A stretch of DNA of 64,000 nucleotides from Antedon mediterranea (lineage: Eukaryota > Echinodermata > Crinoidea > Comatulida > Antedonidae). The DNA lies in assembly GCF_964355755.1 (NCBI RefSeq), contig NC_092673.1:1307001-1371000 (forward strand). The letters run 5' to 3'. Under the pieces are notes generated by a model. That model saw only the letters and a list, made by a program, of their open reading frames with translations, was not told where the DNA came from and did no database searches. A program made the position numbers and the translations under genes. The stretch's first letter is position 1. Every line of letters starts with the position of its first letter. Positions 1 to 12,100 of the stretch are shown here, in pieces.

Positions 1-437
1 AGAGCGAGCAAACACTGACCTTCCTTAAAAGTTAGAAGAAGCAAAGGCCGCATGCATGAAAGCCACCCAAAAATTAAATACTAGTAATATATACTTTTGT
101 AGACAGTGATATTGAAATGTTTACCTTGCCATAAATAAACATACATTTTCTTTCAACTTACCAAAATTGGTGATAAATGTATAAAATGGCAAGTATAAAT
201 TATTAGCCTAATTAAATTAAAGCATGAAAATATATTCAATTGATTTCAATAAAATAAAAAGAAAACCGTACATACAGTTCTCTTCAAACATCATATAAAC
301 ACATATTAGTTTCTAATTAGGTATTTTTTTAAAATTATATTTTCAAGGGGACAATATATCTTAAAGTTGATCAATTAGTATAATGCAATTTAATAACGAC
401 TCAGATTTATAAATTATGATATAATAATAATTATGAC
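1..437 (-). other. Intron 1 (partial) of left choline-transporter copy
   Basis: AT-rich sequence downstream, on the minus strand, of the exon at 438-603. No match to the exon-2 motif ([12 protein letters not shown]) is visible, so the next exon would lie beyond the left edge. The first ~30 bases resemble sequence near 1385-1410, a short local duplication. Nothing else is recognised. Confidence 0.4.
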
Positions 438-603
438 CTGTCATAGTAAAAACACCGAGAAACATCCCAATGTTTCGTCCAGCCAGCATGACATCTTCCA
501 TAGATGATTTTCCTTTATTCTTTCTGGAAGCATAAATTCCAATTGCTAAGATGATGACGTAAAAGATGACGACACCGATAAGACCTCCCCAGTTCACCGC
601 CAT
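438..603 (-). CDS. First coding exon of a second high-affinity choline transporter (partial)
   Basis: The exon reads [20 protein letters not shown] and continues through an SLC5-type first membrane segment to GRNIGMFLGVFTMT. It ends in phase 1 with a GT donor (intron starts at 437). It matches exon 1 of the neighbouring complete gene (5434-5599) with only 5 differences in 166 nt: 2 change residues (I/L and F/Y) and 3 are silent. The expected product is a sodium- and chloride-coupled choline symporter of the plasma membrane. Because it lies downstream of the last exon of the complete gene, it cannot be an alternative first exon of that gene. It is the start of a tandem paralogue running off the left edge, or an isolated duplicated exon. 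Sequence on either side of the exon does not align with the flanks of the other copy. Confidence 0.75.
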
Positions 604-1719
604 GTTTGTTGCAAAAATCGTTCAAATCTTGACAAAATACAAACAAAAACAGTATGAGTTTTATTTTAGAAAATAAACAATTTGAAATGATAACAACAAC
701 AAGGGCCACACGCATCTATAATCAAGGCTATTATGTTTGTCTCGTTGTATGCCCCATTATAATTATAAAGGACACCTGCAGACGAATATGCAAATAATGC
801 AACATGCAGACCTAGTAGGCTATTTACATTAATAACTACGTAAACACTACACTGGAAAATTAGTGGATGGATACAGAGGGTCATGCTATGTCAGACCACA
901 CTTAACATGAATCATATCGCTGTCAAATATAAAATAAATACAAATTTAATCTAATATAATATTCTAAAATAAACACTAAACTCTATATAAGAATATTTAT
1001 TTATTTATATATATTTATAGTTTTAAAACAACCTTTCTATCTATCTATCTAGACATAGTTCATCCATATGTTGAATACCCTAGTCCATGCAGCCGTTAAA
1101 ATTGTATCAAATTGTCCTAAACATTCATAATTTACAGTAGCCTTATAGAATGATATGGTTCTGATGAACTATCCATTTTTCTTATTTATTTATATTTACC
1201 TTCTCCAGAGTAGACGTGTGATGTTAACTTGAGTGGCGAGTGCTTCTAACTGAAACCTGTCAAACATTCAATTATATTTCAAACGATCGCGATGGTTAGC
1301 ATTTTTTTTATCAGTTTTAAATTCGTGGACCAATCAGAGAAGAGCAAGCAAAAGATGATCATCATTAAATCTTGGACCAATCATAGAGCGAACAAAGGCT
1401 GACCTTCCTCGAATCACCGACATTACGTGAAAATAATCAAGATTACAATTCACTAATTAAGTTTTATTTTGTTTGATTGTGTGCTTTAATTCTAGAATGT
1501 TTAGATTATGTAAAATATACAGAAATACCAAATGATCAAATAAACGTATTATCTATTTATTTCTATTTCCATTTATTATTCTTTATTTGAATCATTAGAC
1601 TATATGACGTTGTTTTGTTAAGATGTCGTTAGAATTAAATGTAAAGAAAGTTCAACACGAATCGATTATCGATTTAAATCTTGTAGCAGTGAAGTTTTTA
1701 TAAATAATAATTGTAACCA
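604..1719. other. Spacer between the two choline-transporter copies
   Basis: AT-rich, no supported gene. A TTTATT at 1571-1576 reads AATAAA on the minus strand, ~145 nt past the stop of the complete transporter, and is a plausible poly(A) signal. A small (CTAT)n tract lies at 1036-1050. The motif CCAATCA recurs at 1331 and 1378. Confidence 0.4.
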
Positions 1720-4700
1720 TCATGGTTTAGACCTAGGCCTAACTATGTCATCCAGACCGACATCTGCCGCCGGTGATGTAATGTTTGTTACGCATTTAAA
1801 AATGTCCCATTTCTTGTCCAGGACATTTTTGGTAAATATGTAGTGAAATAGATAAGAGAAAAGGATAAGTGTTGTTAAGGAGACGAGCATAGAAAATGTA
1901 CGAAACGGAAACAACTGTTCGCCATTATCAAAAAACGGGTATTCTATAAATGGACTGAGACTAAGTAGTGGTTCACCTCCACCGAGTCTTAGTGATAGTC
2001 CTAAAATATACGCGGCAAGTGACCCATACGTGTTGGTATAGTCAATATATACTACGCAGACAAGTTGTGGAAAAAGTACGACGTATACAAAATCGGAACA
2101 CAGATAGAAGAGTCCATAAATTGAATTAATTGTTATTGCTAAAGTACTGGAGATGCCTCCAGATACAAGAATGGCGCATCTCATCACCCATATGATTTCT
2201 TCTTCACTTGCCTTGAAAAGAAATATAAAAAGTTGATAAAGTTGGCATAAAATGTAAGCAGCAGCACTGGAAGATAAAGTGGGTGGATTATTAAAAAATA
2301 CAGTATGTTTTCTTGGTGAATTGCAAATGGAATAAAACCACAGAAATTGTAATGCAGCGTATGAAGAAAACAAAAGACTCTTGGTCTAGAGGAAAAAATA
2401 GTGCTGTTTTATATACTGCAGTGTATGTGGATGGATGGTACAATTCTACAAATGACAGTTTATGCGGTAGCATGAAAGTAGCTCTGCGCTGCAATGATGT
2501 AACAGCTAAAACAAATCTGTAGTGCACGTTGACGGAGTTAGGTTGATAGCTTGGATTGGATGTGAAATTAAACCACACAACCGGAAAATCAATTCCACAA
2601 TATGTTTTAGCCAATGACAATGATCAGTGCTATATACATCGACCTGTAATACCCTTCGCGCACCATACCCTTCGCGCACCATAACCTTATTCAATTAAAT
2701 TTAAGTATTTGGCAATTACCGTACGGTACTACTTTAATAAGAAGAAATAAATAAGAGAAACAATACTAACATTTGGTCTTATTAGAAGCTTGTATATATT
2801 TCTAGCGAACATTGAACTGGATGAAAGTAGTGACGAATCGGCTGATGACATCACAGCGGCACAGACAGCTCCAAGACCGATGATGGAGACAACTTGAGGA
2901 GTCAGGTATTGCAGCACTAGAGGAAGTACAATGTTGCTGTCTGTGATTTCTTGGCCATATGCGGTCTCATTCCAATCTACATACACAATTAATTCAAATA
3001 AAAAATTATGTTTACTTGCCTTGCTAATATTTTGATGCCCCCCCCCCCCCACAAAAAAACAGAAGAAAAATAATTAAAGTCAAGTCATTAATGTGTTACA
3101 GTACTTACTAGTACTAACTGCAATGGCGCCAATCAGAAAAGATGGTATGGTCATGATGATGCAGCCAAAGCCACCAGCATACGATAGAATCTGAGCGTGC
3201 CGTGGAGTTCTTGCAGACAGTGCACGCTGGAAATATACTTGCCATGGTACTCCTCCTAAAATCTAATGTAACAGTTAATCATTAAATTTTACTTAAATAT
3301 AAGCTTACTATTAACAAGCCAATCTAACAACATGACACTGAGCTCAAAATAGAACTCGTAACAGTACTTTGATCTTATGTGTGGTTGCGGCAAATACCCA
3401 ACAGTTGTATAACTGGACGTATTCTCCGCGGCACGCGATGTCTTTTTAAGCGACGTGCTAATCGTGTCGCAGCCACAGATAAACCCTTTGATTGACGGAG
3501 CCCAGCATACTGTTGTTAGATTGCCTAATTATTAATATGGAGCTTTCAGTTTGCGACCATTATGAAAAAGAACAATGGTGAACTGGAATTTGTTTATCAA
3601 CCTAACTTCTTTTCAACTTTAACAACTGTACCCAATGTTGTTAATCTAAAACTCAACAATTAATTTCAGTTACCTATTATACATATTGTATGTTTTGTAA
3701 TGATTTATGTATGTTTATGATTTTATGAATGGAAATAAAGAAAGATAAAATATTGGATATTTCTTTCTTGAGAATACAATACAGTAATTAAATAATTATT
3801 ATACCAATAAAAGGGCATAGTCCAACCAGACACCGCTGTATTTGTTCTCCCAGGTGCCAAACCAATTCGTCTCTGTAATACTCGTAACATGCTCGTTTGC
3901 CAAAGCAAATGGAATCGACAACCACTAAAAATAAATATTTACACGTCAGTTTAGAAAGTTACTTCTACGCTTTGCAATTGGTAACTTGGTAATTATGCTG
4001 CTTTGAATAGATTTCTTTGGAATTTTTTTAACCTTGAACACCAGTGCAGAAAAAGGAATGTTACGCTAGCAAATTACCTTTTTGTAAATATACACTTTGA
4101 TCTTCCAAAATGAAAAAACACTCACCAAACCAAAGAATAAGCATGTTAACTGGAGAACATCAGTGTAGGCCACTGAATAAAGTCCTCCAAAGAGAGTGTA
4201 AGACATAGCAATACAGGAGGATACGATTATAGCAAGCGTTTTGTCGATACCAAGGATTACACTGAATGTTGAGCCTAGTATAAAAAAAGAAACAAGATAT
4301 ATCTATAATTTGATTCGATTTGATGACTTAGATTAAATAAACGTCATCGAATTCACTTATTATTATTATCATCATTTCTAGTCATTTTACACCAAGTGGC
4401 TTCTTCAATTTGACTCAATAACTGTATATTTGCTGACTGCTGATCAATGCTATACCATGGAGAAATAAATAATTATTATTACTCATTTCTCCATGGTTAT
4501 ACTAATTGTTTGAGAAATGCCATTGTGCCATTTCACTTAGTTCTTCCTTTGTCTCACTTTATCTGATAAGATGCCGCCATTAGATTTCGAAATTATACCA
4601 ACTTTGTGTTTCCGGTATTATTTAGCACAACGCAACATTTGACCAATCACGACGCGATGGGTTATCATCCGAACTTCGCTTGTGATTGGTCAACTCACTT

Positions 4701-5599
4701 TCGTTTCATCCAAGAGGGAAAATAGCTTTAAATAATAATAATCGGTTTGCTAAATATCAAAAACTATTTTGTTATTGTCGTACCAAGAGCAGCAAGAATC
4801 GATCCAGACCAGAAAATCTCTCCAGAAAGAGCTGCGAGAAACAAAAGTCCACCCATTCTTTTTCCAAACTTCATCTGGAAAGGATCTAGCATGGTCACAT
4901 AGTTTTTTTCTCGCATTTTCTTTGCAAAGAAAAGTCCACCTAATCAAAAAACATCATAAAATTGAAATAATATCTTAGGATATGTTAGTAGCTTAGCTAA
5001 GTTAGGCCTATGACTGATGACGTTTGCAATATGAGTCAAATTTGAACTTACTTATGAATAAGCTACTTGAATAAGCCCATGGGGCCTGTGCCCAAAGTAA
5101 CCCCGAATCAACAATCGACTGTGCTGTACCGTTGATATATCCACCACCAACCCATGTGGCTGCAATAGTAAAAGTATTACAGAAAAGAAGTGTACCGTTT
5201 TACTGATGAAAGCGAATTCGTTCAGTCTTCTCTTTTGACCGCATAAATAAAAGTGGTTTTGTTTTGATGAAGTGATACTTGAACAATGATGGTTTTGATA
5301 TAATGTATTGGACAACACAAAGTAATATTATAGTATTATATTACCGTATATTTTACAGTTATTACAGTCAGTGTATTATTAGTTGAATATAACATAATTA
5401 CGGACTAGGCCTATATGCTACAAAAGCTCAAACCTGTCATAGTAAAAACACCAAGATACATCCCAATGTTTCGTCCAGCCAGCATGACATCTTCCATTGA
5501 TGATTTTCCTTTATTCTTTCTGGAAGCATAAAGTCCAATTGCTAAGATGATGACGTAAAAGATGACGACACCGATAAGACCTCCCCAGTTCACTGCCAT
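1720..5599 (-). CDS. SLC5A7: High-affinity choline transporter (SLC5A7/CHT1-like), complete, 8 exons
   Basis: Exons in order: 5434-5599, 5052-5159, 4784-4939, 4126-4274, 3805-3924, 3109-3262, 2771-2976, 1720-2211. All junctions are GT-AG, phases agree, and the total is 1551 nt, 516 aa. The product is a sodium:solute symporter importing choline, classically the rate-limiting step for acetylcholine synthesis in cholinergic terminals. Motifs seen in order: [17 protein letters not shown] (~51-67), WAQAPWAYS (~78-86), YVTMLDPFQ and GKRMGGLLF in exon 3, [18 protein letters not shown] in exon 4, [16 protein letters not shown] (~234-249), a conserved MSSADSS...SSMFARNIY stretch in exon 7, and [20 protein letters not shown] in exon 8. 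The cytoplasmic tail is short compared with the ~580-aa human protein. The start was chosen because MAVNW aligns with the family N-terminus and is the only in-frame Met there. Assignment within SLC5 is strong; one-to-one orthology with human is not proven because a paralogue lies next to it. Confidence 0.93.
2641..2682. repeat. Short tandem duplication, ~18-nt unit
   Basis: The unit CCCTTCGCGCACCATA occurs twice in succession in intron 7 of the choline transporter. It has no evident function. Confidence 0.6.
3317..3526. mobile_element. MITE family D, copy 1
   Basis: A ~210-nt element in intron 5 of the choline transporter. Its ends are inverted: GCCAATCTAACAACA at the left and the complement of TGTTGTTAGATTGCC at the right. 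The interior matches 12624-12836 over most of its length (ACATGACACTGA near the left end, TGTTGTTAGATTGCCT at the right). No coding capacity. This fits a non-autonomous DNA transposon. Confidence 0.75.
4628..4711. mobile_element. MITE family B, partial copy
   Basis: Shares with the other family B copies the core TTGACCAATCAC...GCGATGG and its inverted partner GTGATTGGTCAA, with ACGCAAC at the left edge. It lacks the terminal GTGGGAACCA motif, so it is truncated. It lies in intron 3 of the choline transporter. Confidence 0.55.
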
Positions 5600-7470
5600 T
5601 GCTAGATGTGTCCGCCAGAAGTTGAAACCAAATCTAAAAGAGTTACTTAAAGCGTAGCTCCGGGTTTTCTATTACTACTAACAGTATACAAAGCTTATAA
5701 TATACCGTAAATCTAATAGTAACCCACACTCTAATAGTAACCCACACTCTAATGGTAACCCACACTCTATAGAGTGCGGGGGACTATTAGAGTGCGGGTC
5801 ACTATTATAATAGTGACCCGCACTCTAATAGTAACCCGCACTCTAATTAACCCACCTTATAAGTCAATCTATAATGATGACCCACTACTCTAATAGTAAC
5901 TCATGGTGGTTATTAATAGAGTCACAAAAACGATCGACAAAATGACGATGATAAGGAGATAATGCATGTTGATCTCGGGAGTGGGGGAGGATTGAGTGTT
6001 TTTGAGTTTATAAAGTAAAGTTAAAGTTCAACCAAATTTGTTTATTCGTACTGTTTTATTTTATTTTGCTATGAGTTGCTGACCGGAAAAGTTGGGGTGG
6101 ATTACTATTTTCAGGTGCCTAATTTTAGTAATATTAACCCACTACTCTACTAGTTTCTGTGCTTAATGAATTATCTGAGCCACTTATAAGCCTAATAATT
6201 AGTAATACTATATTTTTAACACAACTTTGCCTATCTGCTAATCCCGTTGAATAATATACATGTCAACAAAAATAATAGGCTTACCAGTTAAATAGCATAG
6301 ATTCTCCCGAAAAAATGATTTAATAATTCGTCGAAATCACAAACTATAATGAATATCGTATTCATTGCCAAACCGCCAAATAAGGATAGTATAATTTCAT
6401 TTTATATGCGGGATATTTCATTTAAAGAGAAAAAAAACTTGGCAAGGATATATAAGCTTAGACCTACTATATGCCGTCTCTAATTATTGTATGCCTACAT
6501 TAAAATAAATCGAAGTTTGTGGTTTCTTTTAAAAAACGATTTATGAAGTTTCCTAATATTGCATTGTATTTTTAAATGGTTTCTTGTCACTTGTAGGTTG
6601 ATATCAATGTACTGATCAGAGGTCAGTGTTCCAACCCTGGTGTTTACATGTAAATAAAACTATAAAAATCAATGAAATAGAACGTCTTTCTATAGCTACC
6701 CACATAAAAGTTTACCATACTGGGAATGACCTTTAGTAAATCATAGTTGCAACCTGGATACCCTCTTAATTTAGAATTAACTAAGTCAATCTATTTAATT
6801 TGAGTCATAAAATAAATATAAATGTTATTCTTTGATTTATGACGCATCATCATTTCGCTATCCTTTTTCATGTCTTTTTTGTATTTGTTATCGTTCCCGT
6901 TTTTTAAGGCTGTTTTGAGTCACCCTCATTAAACAAAATGTAATAATAAAAAAAATTATATATACATGTATATAATTTAATTTTCTCTAATGTAGTAGGT
7001 GTGATAGTATAAAATACAACACTTTCTGTTTAGCCAGAGACATTAATTTTAATGTTCGCTACTGCTCATTACACACGGTACTTTATGATTTAGGACAGTG
7101 TCCTGCTCTGGGTTCAAATTGGTTACCGTTTATTCTAAAATATTACATTTGCAACACTGATCTCGATCTGTAGTGTTTTTTTTCGTCAGCATTTTCTTCT
7201 TTATCGAAAGAATAGTCAGTAATTGATAATCAAGACTTGCTTAATTTGTTATTGCTACCTTATAACATTAAAGAAAGTGCTGCTGTAGCACCACTTACAT
7301 TGTTTATAATTATTTTCACGATGTCTGTTCTGCTTTACCAAATCCTTTCAATCACCATAATCAAGCACTATCACTACCATATATGGCTCAATTCCCGTCA
7401 TGACAGACGATAACCTGACATCCAAAGATTAAATTGTGTTTGATGCAGTGTCAAATTATTTCTTCATTTT
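5600..7470. other. Spacer upstream of the choline transporter
   Basis: Presumed 5' flank of the choline transporter; TSS and untranslated exons cannot be placed. It contains the palindromic repeat cluster described separately. The rest is AT-rich without a recognisable gene. Confidence 0.4.
5707..5900. repeat. Direct and inverted CTCTAATAGTAACCC repeats with a long palindrome
   Basis: An ~18-nt unit (ACTCTAATAGTAACCCAC and variants) is repeated head to tail from about 5707 and then switches orientation. Positions 5770-5845 form a 76-nt inverted repeat. The central 50 nt (5783-5832) are perfectly self-complementary around 5807/5808, and the only internal mismatches are 5781-5782 against 5833-5834. 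This could extrude as a cruciform or form a hairpin. Confidence 0.85.
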
Positions 7471-8279
7471 CCATTGTTTCTTCTCTTTTTTCTCTCCATT
7501 ATATTTCTATTCTTTCTCCTCTTTTTTCTTCTCTTCTTTCTCTTTTTCTATCTTGAGTCTTCTTTTCTCTCTTTTTATTCTTTCTCTTTTCCCTCCTCTT
7601 CTTCCTTTTTTCTTCTCTTTTTATTCTTCCTCTTTTCTCTCCTCTTCTTCCTTTTTTATTCTCTTTTTATTCTTCCTCTTTTCTCTCCTCTTCTTCCTTT
7701 TTTCTTCTCTTTTTATTCTTCCTCTTTTCTCTCCTCTTCTTGCTTTTTTATTCTCTTTTTATTCTTCCTCTTTTCTCTCCTCTTCTTGCTTTTTTATTCT
7801 CTTTTTATTCTTCCTCTTTTCTCTCCTCTTCTTCCTTTTTTATTCTCTTTTTATTCTTCCTCTTTTCTCTCCTCTTCTTCCTTTTTTATTCTCTTTTTAT
7901 TCTTCCTCTTTTCTCTCCTCTTCTTCCTTTTTTATTCTCTTTTTATTCTTCCTCTTTTCTCTCCTCTTCTTCCTTTTTTCTTCTCTTTTTATTCTTCCTC
8001 TTTTCTCTCCTCTTCTTCCTTTTTTATTCTCTTTTTATTCTTCCTCTTTTCTCTCCTCTTCTTCCTTTTTTATTCTCTTTTTATTCTTCCTCTTTTCTCT
8101 CCTCTTCTTCCTTTTTTATTCTCTTTTTATTCTTCCTCTTTTCTCTCCTCTTCTTCCTTTTTTATTCTCTTTTTATTCTTCCTCTTTTCTCTCCTCTTCT
8201 TCCTTTTTTATTCTCTTTTTATTCTTCCTCTTTTCTCTCCTCTTCTTCCTTTTTTCTTCTCTTTTTATTCTTCCTCTTT
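7471..8279. repeat. 46-nt polypyrimidine minisatellite, ~15 regular copies
   Basis: The + strand is almost purely C/T. From about 7595 it repeats a 46-nt unit containing TCTTTTCTCTCCTCTTCTTC; earlier sequence is less regular. The strand has almost no stop triplets and 46 is not a multiple of 3, so all three frames stay open; these are not genes. The polypurine/polypyrimidine bias and its length make it a candidate for triplex (H-DNA) formation. Confidence 0.9.
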
Positions 8280-8661
8280 CAGTTCATAATGTTACAGTTC
8301 ATAATGTTACAGTTCATAATGTAATACAGTTCATAATGTTACAGTTCATAATGTTACAGTTCATAATGTTACAGTTCATAATGTAATACAGTTCATAATG
8401 TTACAGTTCATAATGTTACAGTTCATAATGTTACAGTTCATAATGTTACAGTTCATAATGTTACAGTTCATAATGTTTCAGTTCATAATGTTACAGTTCA
8501 TAATGTAATACAGTTCATAATGTTACAGTTCATAATGTTACAGTTCATAATGTTACAGTTCATAATGTAATACAGTTCATAATGTTACAGTTCATAATGT
8601 TACAGTTCATAATGTTACAGTTCATAATGTTACAGTTCATAATGTTACAGTTCATAATGTT
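8280..8661. repeat. 15-nt minisatellite ACAGTTCATAATGTT, ~25 copies
   Basis: Head-to-tail copies of ACAGTTCATAATGTT, with an occasional 17-nt variant ending GTAAT. It abuts the polypyrimidine array with no spacer, so two unrelated arrays are fused. Confidence 0.9.
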
Positions 8662-8687
8662 TAACTGAACACGGTAAAAGTTCAATC

Positions 8688-9035
8688 ATTATATGGAGAT
8701 GCAAAACAAAATAGGTAATAAAATTAAATAGATAGCGAACTACATGCAAGAGCGAAGGGTTGTCAACACGACTTCTTATATTGGCTGCCGTATATCTGTT
8801 AACAAATATGATTTAGTATATGAAAATAATTACCTAAATATATGCGGTACATTTCATTTCGAAACCCGAGCTGCACTGACTAGATCTAATAAGATTGAAA
8901 CAATACTGTCTGCAAATTGTATATATATCTTTTATTCCAGTCCACTAAGGCAGCGCTTGTCTGCTTTATATTCTGTCCAGGTACTCTCACTTTCACCGAT
9001 GAAGGGCTAGTGTCGCCCGAAAGCTGAAGAAATCC
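8688..9035. mobile_element. Interspersed repeat family C, copy 1
   Basis: Two edges match other copies at 44434-44604 (inverted) and 61065-61215: GGAGATGCAAAACAAAATA on the left, and GATGAAGGGCTAGTGTCGCC then CGAAAGCT on the right. The interior is longer and different here. It lies just beyond the 3' end of TATDN1. The right edge resembles a hammerhead ribozyme core (see findings). No intact ORF. Confidence 0.5.
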
Positions 9036-9109
9036 TGAAGGTTAAAATCCTGCATATTCAATCTTGGCGATTCAATCCGGAGATTTTGGTTACAATACTA
9101 TTTTTATTT

Positions 9110-12100
9110 TCAAGATCTTTTGTCAAAGAAAAGATTAAGTGTATTCTGATACATTATATCAGAAAGTTCAGTTGCATCTTCTCCTCTGGTTCCTGCCATA
9201 ACTTCTAAAACTTGCCTACAAATGAAAAAAAAAACCCCAATGTTTATCGTGTATGATAGCCTCTACAAAAAATGTATTGGAATTAGAGATACATCCTCTA
9301 ATACTCGATTCACACATGTAACATACAGTAATGTGACAAACTGTTTATGGATGTCTCTCAGGATAATCCGACTGAGTTACGATGCTTTCACACACTAGCT
9401 TGTCATAATAGTAATTTAAATTGCAGTGTAAAAAGCTTGTATTCAAATATGTGCAGACACCACTCTTGCATCAATGTTGTAATCAACTTGTTGCAACATG
9501 TTACATTGATAACACAGAAATGCTTTCATATATTTGTACTAAGGTAACAATTTCTACAATGCTTTTGTAAAATTGTTGTATTATTTGCTTTATAAAAGAT
9601 ATAAAGGATAACTTTACACAATGCTGCATAAATATATCTTACATAATGTGACATGGTTCATTGCGGCTTTTTACACATGACCCTTGTTCCCATTTTTCTT
9701 TTTTGCGTGTAGGAAAGGTAGTTTGTATGAACTTTGACCCAGCATGAGTAGGCCGAACTTCACACCATGGAGCATCTACAGAGATGATGTAAAAAAAAAA
9801 TTAATTATTTATGTAGTTAAATAGTTTTCCATTTTAGCTATGATATACAGTAGCATTGTAATATGGATGTCTATGCAATACACAGTATACAATACACTGC
9901 ACAATACCTGTACATTATACTGTACAGTATATTGTATACTGTACAGTATATTGTATACTGCACAGTATTGTATACTGCACAGTATATTGTATACTGCACA
10001 GTATAATGTATACTGTACAGTATATTGTATACTGCACAGTATATTGTATACTGCACAGTATATTGTATACTGCACAGTATATTGTATACTGCACAGTATA
10101 TTGTATACTGCACAGTATATTGTATACTGCACAGTATTGTATACTGCACAGTATATTGTATACTGCACAGTATAATGTATACTGTACAGTATATTGTATA
10201 CTGCACAGTATATTGTATACTGCAGAGTATTGTATATATATTGTATACTGCACAGTATATTGTATACTGCACAGTATATTGTATACATTATACTGTAAAT
10301 AAAAGAATTATTTCTAATAGATTAATAAATAGAAGTTTACAGTATAGTGCCAATTTGTAGAGAATTACTAAATCAAATAGATTATATGCAACAAAATAGT
10401 GTTGCTCAAAGTAAAGTCGCCATTTTTACCCGTTTCTATCATTAACCATTCAGCAGGTATGGAACACATTGCATCAATGTTTTCTTGTGTTTTCAACGAA
10501 CTAACAAACAAATAAAAATGACACATTTAGTCAAACAATTGGTTATTCAATTTAAATTTAATCTGATTTTACCATTCAGACCAACAGTCTCACAAGAAGT
10601 AATGAAGAAGATTTTAAAGAAGTAGTCTGGGACTGTTTAACTTACTCAGTCTAAAGAGAAGAGGAAGAATTTGATAGAAGTTAGGGGCAGTTTAACTTAC
10701 TCAGTCTAAAGAGAAGAGAAAGAATTTGATAGAAGTTAGGGACAGTTTAACTTACTCAGTCTAAAGAGAAGAGAAAGAATTTGATAAAAGTTGGGGGCAG
10801 TTTAACTAACTCAGTCTAAAGAGAAGAGAAAGAATTTGATAAAAGTTAGGGGCAGTTTAACTTACTCAGTCTAAAGAGAAGAGAAAGAATTTGATAGAAG
10901 TTAGGGGCAGTTTAACTTACTCAGTCTAAAGAGAAGAGAAAGAATTTGATAGAAGTTAGGGGCAGTTTAACTTACTCAGTCTAAAGAGAAGAGAAAGAAT
11001 TTAAGAGAAAGAATTTGATAGAAGTTAACTTAATTTACTTGGTCTCAACTTAACTACTGTAACTTACCAACCATTAATTCCAATATAAAGACCTAAATCT
11101 GTAAAGGCCTTTGCTTCATCCTTTGACCCATCAAAACTGTGAACCTAATCAAATTACAGTATCTCTTTAAGCTCTGTCTACACTATCAAACTAGTGCAAT
11201 GTGCCCAAATATGGTAGTGATATAACCCAAATATGGTATGGTATGGTATGGTAATATGTGATAGTGTACACAGAGCTTTAGTAGTAACAAATATGTGGGG
11301 CACTACAGACTCAAATCTAAAACAAGACTTAGACACTTCTGGGATGAGAAGGTGTAGTCTCTAAGTCATGTTTATTTTTTGTCAGGATTTTCAGATAAAC
11401 TCAGATTTTTTAACGGAAAAAAAAGAATGACTTTGAAAACGCATTTTATAAGAAAAGATAGTTGAAGACTACATACATACCACACCTCCTGTATATTTGT
11501 CTCGATTTCTCTTCATAATATCTTAACAAAAAATAAATGAAAACATTTATTCTTATGTTATTCTTATCAACTGCTAAATATTATCCTATTCAGACTGAAA
11601 AAAATTGGTGATAATGTTGGTAAAGAATCAATTGACTAATTTACATAATAATATTTCAGTTCAGTACTACTGATGTCATCCAAACTTGGGTCAATGTAAA
11701 ACCAAATTTGGAAGTGGGGTGAAAGGTCACTATTTTACCACGGACTGCCAATATCAATGACTTGATTTTAAATCTCCCAAAACAGAACACCTGGGACTAA
11801 CCAAATATGTCTACATTTCAGAAATTCCGGTACTCCGAATATGTTTTTAATGGTTAGGAAAAGATGTTCAGCATTGCGAAAGTCAACTGTATTTGAGAAC
11901 TCACCGATGAAATCGGTATGCGAGTTACGACAGTGAAGAAACATTGGAAGTTTTGACTTCTCTGCTAATTCCATCTGCTGCTCAAAATATCTATAAAACA
12001 AACAGAGGCAAGTCTATCCAAATCATACAGCAAATAAATAAAATACAACCAATAAAAATAATAACAAACTAAGAAAGCATCGTACAGAAAAAGTAGTAAA

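Noticed and set aside
4686-4978. Plus-strand frames of 67 and 69 codons
   Set aside because: Antisense shadows of choline-transporter exon 3.
7436-8386. Long open frames (up to 316 codons) on the + strand
   Set aside because: They are products of the stop-poor polypyrimidine array; all three frames stay open and the composition is only F/S/L.
9809-10360. Overlapping 98-159-codon frames on both strands
   Set aside because: Artefacts of the 19-nt near-palindromic array in a TATDN1 intron.
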